From positions 1-13,322 of the forward strand of contig CAISJA010000084.1 of assembly GCA_903885525.1 (NCBI GenBank): DNA of 13,322 nucleotides. The letters run 5' to 3'. The DNA is from an uncultured Opitutaceae bacterium (GTDB lineage Bacteria > Verrucomicrobiota > Verrucomicrobiia > Opitutales > Opitutaceae). Below the pieces are notes generated by a model, which saw only the letters and a program-made list of their open reading frames with translations, ran no database searches and was not told the origin of the DNA. A program made the position numbers and the translations under genes. Shown piece by piece: positions 8,401 through 13,322 of this stretch (the stretch's first letter is position 1; each line of letters begins with the position of its first letter).

Positions 8401-9466
8401 CGCCTCCGCCGCTGACCGCGAGCGGGTCGGCACGCTCGCCAAACATGCCCAGACCCTGCACGGCCAGCGTCGCGCCCGCAGTGAGCAGTTCATCCGCACA
8501 CTCGGCCTTGAGCCGACCGACAGCACCTCCCGCAATCCGCTGGAGCAACCGTGGTCACTCGCGGCAGACGACTACGCCAAGCGCGCACGCAAGCTCAACG
8601 GCCGCGCCCCGGACATGAAGCTCTACGAGGCCGCCCGCGACGAAACCGCCGCCCTCACCGAGCAAATCATCAAGCTAGAGGCCGAAATCGACGCCCGGGT
8701 CGCCGCCCTCTACGGCCTCAACATTGAAGATCAGCGGTGGGCCGCCCAATCTGCCCCCAGCGACGGGAAGCAGACCGTGTTCTTTGACCTGCTCGGCCGC
8801 TTGAAGTCCCGGCGCGCCCACTTCTCACACATCGAGGTGCAGGCCGCCGTCAACCAGGCCGAGTTGTCGCTCTCCGACGAGTCGCTGAATGTTTACCTGA
8901 GCGAGGCGACCAAGCAGGGCCTCATCCACGACGCCGGGCGCGGATGGTATTCGCGCCTCTCCGCACCACTCGAACTCGATGCCCGGCCCGTCCAGAAGCT
9001 CGTGCGCGCGATGAAGAAGGCGCTTCCCCTCCTCGATTTCTGCGCCTGGAGCACGGCCCAACTCAACCCATGGATGCTGCACATGCTGGCCCAGCCGGTG
9101 GCGTTTCTCTACGTGCCCCGCGAGTCACTTGAATCTGTCGGCGACACGTTACGTGACCAGGGCTGGGAGGTGGCGGTCAATCCCGGCAAGCACGCGGTCG
9201 CCCGCGACGTTCATCCCGGTGAAAAGATGGTCGTCCTCCGGCCGACCCACTCCAAGCAGCCTCCGGCGCTTGAACACTTCGCCTCTCCCGAACAGGTGCT
9301 GGTTGACCTCCTCGTGGAAACCGAGGCCTTGGGGCTGATGGATAAGGCCGAGGCCGGCGCCGCCCTCATTGCATGCACTGATGATGGTTTTGTAAAAATG
9401 TCGGAAGTTAAGCGATATGCGGAGTTTAGGCAGATAAAATGGGGCGATATATGGCCAATTAACTAA
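5420..9466 (+). CDS. Eco57I/TaqI-type adenine DNA methyltransferase with C-terminal AbiEi-like domain
   Basis: A 1348-residue protein. Its ATG overlaps the helicase stop (ATGA at 5420-5423), so translation is probably coupled. Residues 1-350 are a conserved-looking N-terminal region (AVLEVCVTGQVDLQRNR, YRFSFAARTNTF) without an obvious PD-(D/E)xK nuclease motif. The gamma-type N6-adenine methyltransferase core follows: GSYYTPKPIV (367-376), AdoMet motif I DPACGSG (429-435), a charged helical insert (about 540-575), and catalytic NPPY (625-628). GVKTGLNDAFI (about 802) opens a TaqI/Eco57I-like target-recognition domain running to about 990. A final coiled segment ends near ALYGL (about 1095-1099). 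The remaining 230 or so residues are unlike methyltransferases and match AbiEi-type antitoxins (separate entry). It probably methylates a specific adenine-containing site to protect host DNA from the helicase-nuclease. Confidence 0.9.
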   Translation: MTRDELKSFLQSRYERTRWLTLLHNLLPTTQVFGAAKDLAFDDDNIASAAQIARIPLAGDRTVAVLEVCVTGQVDLQRNRVGLRNLVSRFIGQEGADAVLAFFVGDAPDYRFSFAARTNTFTADGQLEQNETAPRRYTYLFGPGLPCRTALERLELLRSLGSRAQLSDLIEAFKVEPLFKEFYRDYGRVFDAVENHVRPTLPDKEPLRLFTQRLFNRLMFLAFVERKGWLRFGQHNGYLAALWNDHISKRRTAPAQANFYADRLVPLFFEGLNQAARPPGISDPRFGIVPYLNGGLFEYADDGTDRLPALRVPDEAIALILDSESGLFSRYNFTVAESTPLEIQVAVDPEMLGKVFEELVTGRHEHGSYYTPKPIVAFMGRAALVEHLADRCRSEPRAALERFVHEDDATALRDPEAVHRALLTVKVCDPACGSGAYLLGMLHELLDLRTSIFVSRQKADPETAYQRRLQIIERNLYGVDKDAFAVNIARLRLWLALAVEFEGPVPPPLPNLDFKIEVGDALAAPAPQDIFQRPAVEEFRDKKAAFLRAHGEEKAKLKAELERIRADLALWQQADLSDHGFNWAVEFAEVFLPDAEERALLGELLVQEDAPRAIQPGGFDIIVANPPYVRMELIKPQKPILRKRFRLVHAERADLYIYFYARAHELLRPGGVAAFISSNKWLRAGYGEALRQHLLDAQAFRLVMDFGELGVFDTAATDAAIFLWQKQPRAATPTAWAMVKDLPLCYREGVRTHFQKLRVEVPADQFGEGKPRLATIAAADLRGRMERSGPRLGKLCNGLLGWGVKTGLNDAFIINQATRDLLIAETPAAAEIIKPLLAGDDVRRYEVHSRGTYLIYAYHGLAIRRYPSVEKHLLPFRSYKDDKGKTIGLDHRATQQEWFELQQPQMAYRQYFDGAKITYPEIGKEARFVLESEGRYLNNKCFFLPSADWFLLGVLNSSSVFAYLKEVCALLGDKDDGGRLEYRAQYLELLPIPDASAADRERVGTLAKHAQTLHGQRRARSEQFIRTLGLEPTDSTSRNPLEQPWSLAADDYAKRARKLNGRAPDMKLYEAARDETAALTEQIIKLEAEIDARVAALYGLNIEDQRWAAQSAPSDGKQTVFFDLLGRLKSRRAHFSHIEVQAAVNQAELSLSDESLNVYLSEATKQGLIHDAGRGWYSRLSAPLELDARPVQKLVRAMKKALPLLDFCAWSTAQLNPWMLHMLAQPVAFLYVPRESLESVGDTLRDQGWEVAVNPGKHAVARDVHPGEKMVVLRPTHSKQPPALEHFASPEQVLVDLLVETEALGLMDKAEAGAALIACTDDGFVKMSEVKRYAEFRQIKWGDIWPIN
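8762..9463 (+). other. AbiEi/DUF6577-like antitoxin domain within the methyltransferase
   Basis: Residues about 1115-1348 of the methyltransferase form a separate module. Residues about 1119-1177 look like a winged helix: FFDLLGRL, FSHIEVQAAV, a recognition-helix-like SLNVYLSEATKQGLI and a wing ending GRGWYSRL. The remainder carries blocks I associate with DUF6577/AbiEi antitoxins: LLDFCAWSTAQLN (W1210), MLH, a YVPRESLESV strand-helix, MVVLRPTHSKQPP and EQVLVDLL (about 1291-1298). No stop codon or frame change separates it from the methyltransferase, so it is an in-frame fusion. The AbiEii-like toxin gene follows directly, the normal order of an AbiEi-AbiEii pair. The family match is from memory of sequence patterns; DNA binding and toxin neutralisation are inferred. 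Confidence 0.72.
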
Positions 9467-9467
9467 C

Positions 9468-9490
9468 GCCAAATAATCCGATAATCTGGC
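9468..9490. repeat. Imperfect palindrome with direct repeat before the toxin gene
   Basis: The 46-base gap between methyltransferase stop and toxin ATG holds a 23-base imperfect palindrome, GCCA at one end and TGGC at the other, with 9 of 11 positions pairing. ATAATC occurs twice on the same strand inside it (9473-9478 and 9481-9486). The surrounding stretch, about 9380-9515, is clearly more A+T-rich than its neighbours. It could be an operator for the winged-helix domain encoded just upstream, an RNA hairpin adjusting toxin translation, or chance. Confidence 0.4.
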
Positions 9491-9512
9491 ATTGGTTAAC
9501 CACATTAAGGTC

Positions 9513-10619
9513 ATGTTTCCCGATCAAGTTTACACCCGAGCATGGGCCGACCAAGAACGGCGAAAGCTGGGCAACTGCGATCCCGGTCTCCTCGAAAAGT
9601 GCGTGCGGGCGTTGACCCTCTTAGGGCATCTGGCGGAAAGCGGACTGCCATTCATGTTCAAGGGCGGCACGAGCATCCTTCTCCACCTGCCGGACATCCG
9701 CCGGCTTTCTATCGACATCGACATCGTTTCTCCGGCCTCGAACGAGGATATAGACCGCGTGGTCGCCAAAATCGGGAAAACCGCACCGTTCATTCATAGC
9801 GAGGAGAACATTCGCGACACAGCTTCGGGACGCGAACCCTTGCCTCATCGCAGGCACTTTCAGTTCTTCTTCGATAACAAGCACAGTCGGACCGGCCGGG
9901 ACTACGTGCTGCTCGATGTGGTGCAGGAGGAGAATTGTCCGCACGACACGGTGACGTTGCCCATTCGCACCTCCTTCCTCGTCCCCGACCGCGAGATCAC
10001 GGTCAGGCTGCCCACCATTGAGAGTCTGCTCGGCGACAAACTCACGGCCTTCGCCCCCACGACCACAGGGGTGCGCTTGCGCAAGCAGGGCGGCGAAGTC
10101 GGTGAAGTCATGCAGGTGGCCAAGCAGCTCTTCGATGTCGGCGTCCTCTTCAATTACGCCACCGACTTCGCGGGAGTAGCCCGTGCCTACGACGGTGTGC
10201 AGGCACAGGAATCGAGCTACCGGGAGAATCTCCACAGCCGGGATGCGTCGCTCGGCGACACGCTCAATGCCTGTCTCGGCGTCACCGGCGCGCGCGTGAA
10301 AACCGCCCCAACGACGCCCTTCCCGGACACACCGCTGATTCTCGAAGGGTTCCGTAGACTAAAGATGGGGCACCTGACTCAGCAACTGCCCGATGACAAC
10401 GCGCTCCGAGTGATCGCGGCGCGGGCAGGCGTCTTGGCGGCACATCTGCGCGCCGGACGCCCACTCGATTTCGCCACTGTTCGTTACACTCAGAGCGAAG
10501 CCCAAGTGGCGGCCCTGCGCGCCGCCAGCCTCGCGGGGACCGATCACGCCTGGCTCGACCGCATTAAAGGCGCCAACGCCGAAGCCTACCACTACTGGCA
10601 TCTCGGGCTGCGTCCGTAA
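9513..10619 (+). CDS. abiEii: AbiEii-family nucleotidyltransferase toxin
   Basis: A 368-residue protein from the ATG at 9513; a TTG at 9492 would add 7 residues but has no better ribosome binding site. It has the family's nucleotidyltransferase signature: FKGGTS (GGTS at residues 51-54), then RLSIDIDIV with the paired aspartates D68 and D70, and a later GDKLTAF (D175, K176), matching the conserved DKL block. AbiEii proteins are toxins of type IV toxin-antitoxin systems. Characterised relatives (AbiEii, MenT) transfer nucleotides, in MenT3 onto tRNA acceptor ends, and cause growth arrest during phage infection. The usual partner is a separate AbiEi gene immediately upstream. Here that position is taken by the C-terminal domain of the methyltransferase, 46 bases away. 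No standalone antitoxin gene is visible. The symbol denotes family only. Confidence 0.82.
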   Translation: MFPDQVYTRAWADQERRKLGNCDPGLLEKCVRALTLLGHLAESGLPFMFKGGTSILLHLPDIRRLSIDIDIVSPASNEDIDRVVAKIGKTAPFIHSEENIRDTASGREPLPHRRHFQFFFDNKHSRTGRDYVLLDVVQEENCPHDTVTLPIRTSFLVPDREITVRLPTIESLLGDKLTAFAPTTTGVRLRKQGGEVGEVMQVAKQLFDVGVLFNYATDFAGVARAYDGVQAQESSYRENLHSRDASLGDTLNACLGVTGARVKTAPTTPFPDTPLILEGFRRLKMGHLTQQLPDDNALRVIAARAGVLAAHLRAGRPLDFATVRYTQSEAQVAALRAASLAGTDHAWLDRIKGANAEAYHYWHLGLRP

Positions 10620-10693
10620 TCATTCCAACGTGATGACGAGACGGTCGTCGTTAGGCGACTGGGCACGGTGGGCGAGAGGAGTGGCACTACGCT

Positions 10694-10745
10694 GCCACTA
10701 CCTGCGGATTTCTGCGGATTATAGCGGATTATGCCGCGTAGTGGC
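10694..10745. repeat. Inverted repeat flanking three 10-bp tandem units
   Basis: GCCACTAC (10694-10701) is the exact inverse of GTAGTGGC (10738-10745). Between them are three consecutive 10-base units ending in GCGGATT (10701-10710, 10711-10720, 10721-10730). The stem can extend by GCGG/CCGC after a 2-base bulge. AGTGGC at 10680-10685 forms another short inverted repeat with GCCACT at 10694-10699. The cluster lies between the toxin stop and the tRNA-Asp terminator. It may be recombinase or excisionase binding sites at an island end, or a structured 3' end of the toxin transcript. Bases 10620-10679 show nothing convincing. Confidence 0.5.
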
Positions 10746-10760
10746 GGTCAATCTCCCTAA

Positions 10761-10795
10761 ATCAAAACCCCCGCAACCTTTTGGTGTTGCGGGGG
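10761..10795 (-). terminator. Intrinsic terminator of tRNA-Asp
   Basis: A 10-bp stem (CCCCCGCAAC, 10768-10777, with GTTGCGGGGG, 10786-10795) and 8-base loop lies just past the tRNA 3' end. Read on the minus strand it is followed by TTTTGATTT, a normal Rho-independent arrangement. It also shields the tRNA from transcription coming from the right. Confidence 0.8.
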
Positions 10796-10800
10796 CTAAG

Positions 10801-10877
10801 TGGCGGGATGGACGGGACTCGAACCCGCGACCTTCTGCGTGACAGGCAGACGCTCTAACCAGCTGAGCTACCACCCC
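10801..10877 (-). tRNA. tRNA-Asp (GTC anticodon)
   Basis: Read on the minus strand this is a full 77-base cloverleaf including an encoded CCA. The acceptor stem GGGGTGG pairs with CCATCCC (one G-U), followed by discriminator G and CCA. The anticodon stem TCTGC/GCAGA encloses loop CTGTCAC, giving anticodon GTC. The T-arm reads GCGGG-TTCGAGT-CCCGT, with a G-T pair. D-arm AGCTCAGCTGGTTAGAGC is standard. The translation WRDGRDSNPRPS on the opposite strand is the familiar artefact of reading a tRNA backwards. Confidence 0.96.
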
Positions 10878-10894
10878 GTGAGGGAAAGAAGGGT

Positions 10895-10923
10895 CACTTT
10901 TGAGACGTGAAATAAGGTGTCAA
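10895..10923 (-). promoter_or_regulatory. Candidate sigma-70 promoter of tRNA-Asp
   Basis: On the minus strand a perfect TTGACA (10918-10923) is followed, after 17 bases, by AAAGTG (10895-10900), a poor -10. Initiation would fall about 10 bases before the mature tRNA 5' end at 10877, a sensible spacing. The -35 is convincing, the -10 is not. Confidence 0.45.
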
Positions 10924-11037
10924 GCGGTTTTCGGAATTCGGGCCTGCCGGCCGCTTGATTTTCCGCGCCACTCCGCCCAACCCGGGCGGGGAGTGTCGTG
11001 ATCGGACTTCCCCGCGGCATGGCGCGGGCGATGAGGC

Positions 11038-11053
11038 GGACCAACCTTGGTCC
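11038..11053. repeat. Short palindrome in the tRNA-Asp / host gene gap
   Basis: GGACCAACCTTGGTCC is a near-perfect palindrome; C11037 and G11054 extend it to 8-bp arms. It has no T-run on either strand, so it is not an obvious terminator. The rest of the 10,924-11,087 stretch holds nothing I can identify. Confidence 0.3.
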
Positions 11054-11087
11054 GGTGAAACCGCAGCGGTGGTTTCTCTCCGCCGCC

Positions 11088-11114
11088 AAAAAAGCCCGCT
11101 CGCGCGAGCGGGCT
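11088..11114 (-). terminator. Intrinsic terminator of the RG-rich protein gene
   Basis: A perfect 22-base palindrome (11093-11114; left arm AGCCCGCTCGC) starts 8 bases after the stop codon of the minus-strand gene. On that strand it runs straight into TTTTTT. This is a textbook Rho-independent terminator and supports the minus-strand gene as the real one here. Confidence 0.88.
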
Positions 11115-11122
11115 GGGGCCGT

Positions 11123-13111
11123 TCAGGCCTGGCCTTCCGGCTTGGGTTCCTCGTCCGGCGGAGGAGGAGTCTCGACCACGGGGGCTTCCGCCAGCGTAGC
11201 CTCCGGGGCCGGGGCTTCGGGCACCGGAACCGGGGGAACTGCCGCCGGCGGCGGCGGGGCTTCCGGGCGGGCCGGGGCGGCGGCAGGCGGGGCGGACGCC
11301 TCGGGGAAATCGACCGGATCGTGTTCCTCGGCGTGCTCGTCGGCTCGCTTACCAGCCTGTGGCACGAGCGGGGGCGGGGCGTAGAGCTTGCTGTCGGAGA
11401 ATTCCGTGACGTAGCCCTCGGTGACGAGCCAGCGCAGGTCGTTGTTCATCTTGCGCAGCTTCTCAGCCTGTTCCGGCGGAAGCGCCGCGAACGGAGGCTG
11501 GGACTGGACCGGCGCGCCCTCGGGCGGTGTCGCGGCCGCCGATGCCGCGAGTGCCGCGAGGTCGATGCCGAGGAATCGCAAGGGCAGATCCTTCGTCTGC
11601 ACCATCGGGTTTTGTTCCAGGAAGCTGATCAGTCCGGTGATGCTCTCGGAAAACACCTGGCCGGGAACCCGGAAGCGGCGTTTGACGGCGCAGACGAACG
11701 AGACGCCGCGCGAGCCCTTCTTGAAGATGGTGAAACCCTCGCGGCGCAGGCGCCCGCGCAGGGCGTTGGCGGTGTCGAGCGGGAAGCGGCGCTGCCGCTC
11801 CACATGACCCTCGGCGGCGCGGCGGATTTCGCCCTGGGGCAGCAGCTCGATGGACTTGCCGTGAAAACGGACGTTTTCAAAGGTGCGTACCACCTTGTCC
11901 TTGGCGTTGGCCAGCAGGTAGGCGCGAGCCTCGTCAGCCGAATCGAAGCTCGGCGGAACGGGAGCTGCCTCGGGGGCAGCGGCGGGGGCGTCGACCACGG
12001 CGGCGGGCTCCGCGGGAGCCGCTTCCGGCGCAGGCAGGTCGGCGGGCTTTTCCCCGGCCGGAGCGGCGGCCGGTTTGGCCGGCTGCGGCTTCCAGGTGTA
12101 GCGCGTGGCTTTCTTCATCTTGTCCAGCCAGGCTTGCACGACTTCGGGCTCGCGCAGGGAGGTGATGCTTTCCCTGAACCGGTCGAAAGACATCCGGGCC
12201 AGCTTGGTGGCGTGGTGCTGCTGGAGCACCTGCTGGTAGCGGTGATGGTTCGGCGGCCCGAGCAGTTCGCCGGTGATGCCGCACTTGTTGATGATCGGGA
12301 AATTGCCCTTGGGGGGCTCGATCTCGACCTCTTGCGTCTCAAAGAACTGCCCGAGGTGGTGTTTCAGCACATGCTGGATGGCGGCCTCCTCGGTGTCGAA
12401 GGGCAGATGGTCGGGCACCGACATGTACAGAGGTGCCAACTTGGCGGAGGGAGGGGCGGACTCGCCCCCCTCGGCGGAGTCGGCGGCGGGCCGGGTGCCT
12501 TCCGGGGCCTTGCGCTGGATGACGGCGACAAAGCGTTCGTTTTTCTCCAGCACGGCCTTGGTGATCTCGAAGAGCTGGAAGGTGCGGCAGGAGGCGCGGA
12601 TCGCCTTCACCATCGCGGCGAAGCCGGCATCCTCGGGATAGCAGGTGAGGGTGAAATACGGGCTGATGTAGGGACCGCGCTCCAGGGAAGACTCGCCCTC
12701 GCCCCGGCCAAAGTCCCGGCGGTCGCCGCCGCCGCGGAAATCGCGGCGCGGACCGCCCTGGCCCGGAAAACCGGGGCCCCGGCTGAAGTCGCGGCGCTCA
12801 CCACCCTGGTCAAACTGGCGGCGCTCCCCCGGCATGGGCGGGCGCGATTCGCCGGCCCCGGCGGGGGCGCTGCCCGGCGCTCCGGCGGGTTTGCGGAAGC
12901 CGCGGCGGTCGCGGGCCTGCGGGCCTCCCCGGCCGGGCTCGTCGCGACGGTCGCGCCGCTCGCCGTGATCATCGCGGTCGCGCCGCGAGGAGGGCGGGCC
13001 GGACTTGATCTCGGTCCATTGGGTGCCGAAGGTGAAGCTCTGCAACTGGGTCAGGTCGATTTTGTTCAGACCCTGTTCGTTGCTCTCGTTGGCGGGCGTG
13101 GTATCGTCCAT
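11123..13111 (-). CDS. RG-, Ala- and Pro-rich conserved hypothetical protein
   Basis: A 662-residue protein of unknown function. Residues 1-38 are a conserved-looking cap (LTQLQSFTFGTQWTEIK). About 40-145 is a low-complexity Arg/Gly/Asp region with repeated GERRDF/PRRDFRGG units resembling RGG boxes. Folded-looking segments follow: about 146-200 (YISPYFTLTCYPEDAGF), 224-345 (MSVPDHLPFDTEEAAI, INKCGITGELLGPPNHHRY), an Ala/Pro linker (about 345-388), 389-515 (FDSADEARAYLL, ALRGRLRREGFTIFKKG) and 550-583. The last 75 or so residues are an Ala/Pro/Glu tail. No signal peptide or membrane segment is seen. The RGG-like region suggests nucleic-acid, perhaps RNA, binding; this is inference. I recall similar proteins only from Verrucomicrobiota. 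The ATG at 13111 lacks a strong Shine-Dalgarno; the terminator downstream supports the strand. Opposite-strand frames here are codon-bias shadows. Confidence 0.85.
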   Translation of the reverse strand: MDDTTPANESNEQGLNKIDLTQLQSFTFGTQWTEIKSGPPSSRRDRDDHGERRDRRDEPGRGGPQARDRRGFRKPAGAPGSAPAGAGESRPPMPGERRQFDQGGERRDFSRGPGFPGQGGPRRDFRGGGDRRDFGRGEGESSLERGPYISPYFTLTCYPEDAGFAAMVKAIRASCRTFQLFEITKAVLEKNERFVAVIQRKAPEGTRPAADSAEGGESAPPSAKLAPLYMSVPDHLPFDTEEAAIQHVLKHHLGQFFETQEVEIEPPKGNFPIINKCGITGELLGPPNHHRYQQVLQQHHATKLARMSFDRFRESITSLREPEVVQAWLDKMKKATRYTWKPQPAKPAAAPAGEKPADLPAPEAAPAEPAAVVDAPAAAPEAAPVPPSFDSADEARAYLLANAKDKVVRTFENVRFHGKSIELLPQGEIRRAAEGHVERQRRFPLDTANALRGRLRREGFTIFKKGSRGVSFVCAVKRRFRVPGQVFSESITGLISFLEQNPMVQTKDLPLRFLGIDLAALAASAAATPPEGAPVQSQPPFAALPPEQAEKLRKMNNDLRWLVTEGYVTEFSDSKLYAPPPLVPQAGKRADEHAEEHDPVDFPEASAPPAAAPARPEAPPPPAAVPPVPVPEAPAPEATLAEAPVVETPPPPDEEPKPEGQA

Positions 13112-13246
13112 AGCGGGCGGAAGGAAAACGGGCGTGGTTACCCGGTGGAATCGGTTGGTGCTGGATTGCTTCTCGGACGCAGGTCGCGCGCCAAGAAGGC
13201 CGGAGTGTCCTTGCGAGAAAAGACCAACGCAAGCGCATTTCGGGGC

Positions 13247-13274
13247 TTTACAAGCTCCCGCGGATACCCCTAAT
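13247..13274 (+). promoter_or_regulatory. Candidate promoter of tRNA-Leu
   Basis: TTTACA (13247-13252) and CCTAAT (13269-13274) are separated by 16 bases and lie 26 bases before the tRNA-Leu 5' end, a fitting distance for a tRNA promoter. Both boxes deviate from consensus. The rest of the 13,112-13,299 gap should also hold the divergent promoter of the minus-strand gene, which I could not locate. Confidence 0.35.
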
Positions 13275-13299
13275 TCGGCCTTCCCTTCGGTTGGTTCAT

Positions 13300-13322
13300 G
13301 CTCAGGTGGTGGAATTGGTAGA
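13300..13322 (+). tRNA. tRNA-Leu, 5' end, cut by the window
   Basis: The last 23 bases begin GCTCAGG followed by TGGTGGAATTGGTAGA, the standard 5' acceptor strand and D-arm start of bacterial tRNA-Leu. The anticodon lies beyond the window, so the isoacceptor cannot be given. Confidence 0.82.

Noticed and set aside
10622..10656. Possible integron attC site (TTCCAAC ... GTTAGGC) just after the toxin stop
   Set aside because: GTTAGGC fits the core-site consensus, but the opposite core pairs poorly, the spacing of about 35 bases is too short for attC, and no integron integrase is present.
1..10800. CRISPR array, insertion sequence ends or riboswitch
   Set aside because: No regularly spaced repeats, no transposase motif and no recognisable riboswitch core were seen.
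10630..10842. Small plus-strand frame ending WRDGRDSNPRPSA
   Set aside because: This is the well-known false protein produced by reading a tRNA gene on the wrong strand; it overlaps the tRNA-Asp terminator and 3' half.
10801..10877. tRNA-Asp 3' end as the integration target with a direct repeat near the recombinase
   Set aside because: I looked for a copy of the tRNA 3' segment in bases 1-700 and saw none, so the site cannot be claimed from this window.
10955..13273. A 772-codon open frame on the plus strand opposite the RG-rich protein gene
   Set aside because: It lies antisense to a gene with a terminator and domain-like segments. Its translation is low-complexity Gly/Arg-rich, as expected from high-GC codon bias, and it runs across the terminator palindrome.

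Overview
This is a high-GC bacterial window with two parts. Bases 1 to about 10,745 look like accessory DNA: a remnant metallophosphoesterase, a small HTH protein with a tyrosine recombinase, and a three-gene defence-type cluster. Bases about 10,768 to 13,322 look like stable chromosome: a tRNA-Asp gene, one long host gene and the start of a tRNA-Leu gene. The most likely source is Verrucomicrobiota, probably an Opitutaceae-like organism. The recombinase has the DxLRHT...DMIxSHY style of active site I associate with that phylum, and the RG-rich 662-residue protein resembles conserved hypothetical proteins from it. This assignment is inference from memory, not a database result.

Layout, left to right. 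(1) 59-331 +: C-terminal remnant of a calcineurin-like phosphoesterase. (2) 348-686 + and 693-1880 +: AlpA/excisionase-like HTH protein and tyrosine recombinase, ending in a strong stem-loop. (3) 2115-5423 +: one polypeptide joining a phospholipase-D-type nuclease domain to a superfamily 2 helicase. (4) 5420-9466 +: a 1348-residue Eco57I/TaqI-type adenine DNA methyltransferase, overlapping gene 3 by ATGA. (5) 9513-10619 +: an AbiEii-type nucleotidyltransferase toxin. (6) 10694-10745: a repeat cluster between the toxin gene and tRNA-Asp. (7) 10801-10877 -: tRNA-Asp(GTC) with its terminator. (8) 11123-13111 -: the RG-, Ala- and Pro-rich host protein with a perfect-stem terminator. (9) 13300-13322 +: 5' end of tRNA-Leu.

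How the genes may work together. Genes 3 and 4 look like an ATP-dependent restriction-modification unit: the methyltransferase recognises and marks self DNA, and the helicase-nuclease attacks unmarked DNA. The most interesting point is the C-terminal 230 or so residues of the methyltransferase. They read as a complete AbiEi-like (DUF6577-like) antitoxin: a winged-helix segment followed by the LDFCAWST...LN...LH and EQVLVDLL blocks. The very next gene is an AbiEii-like toxin. The antitoxin of a type IV toxin-antitoxin pair therefore seems to be fused to a modification enzyme. Loss or inactivation of the methyltransferase would then also release the toxin. I cannot match this exact architecture to a named defence system.
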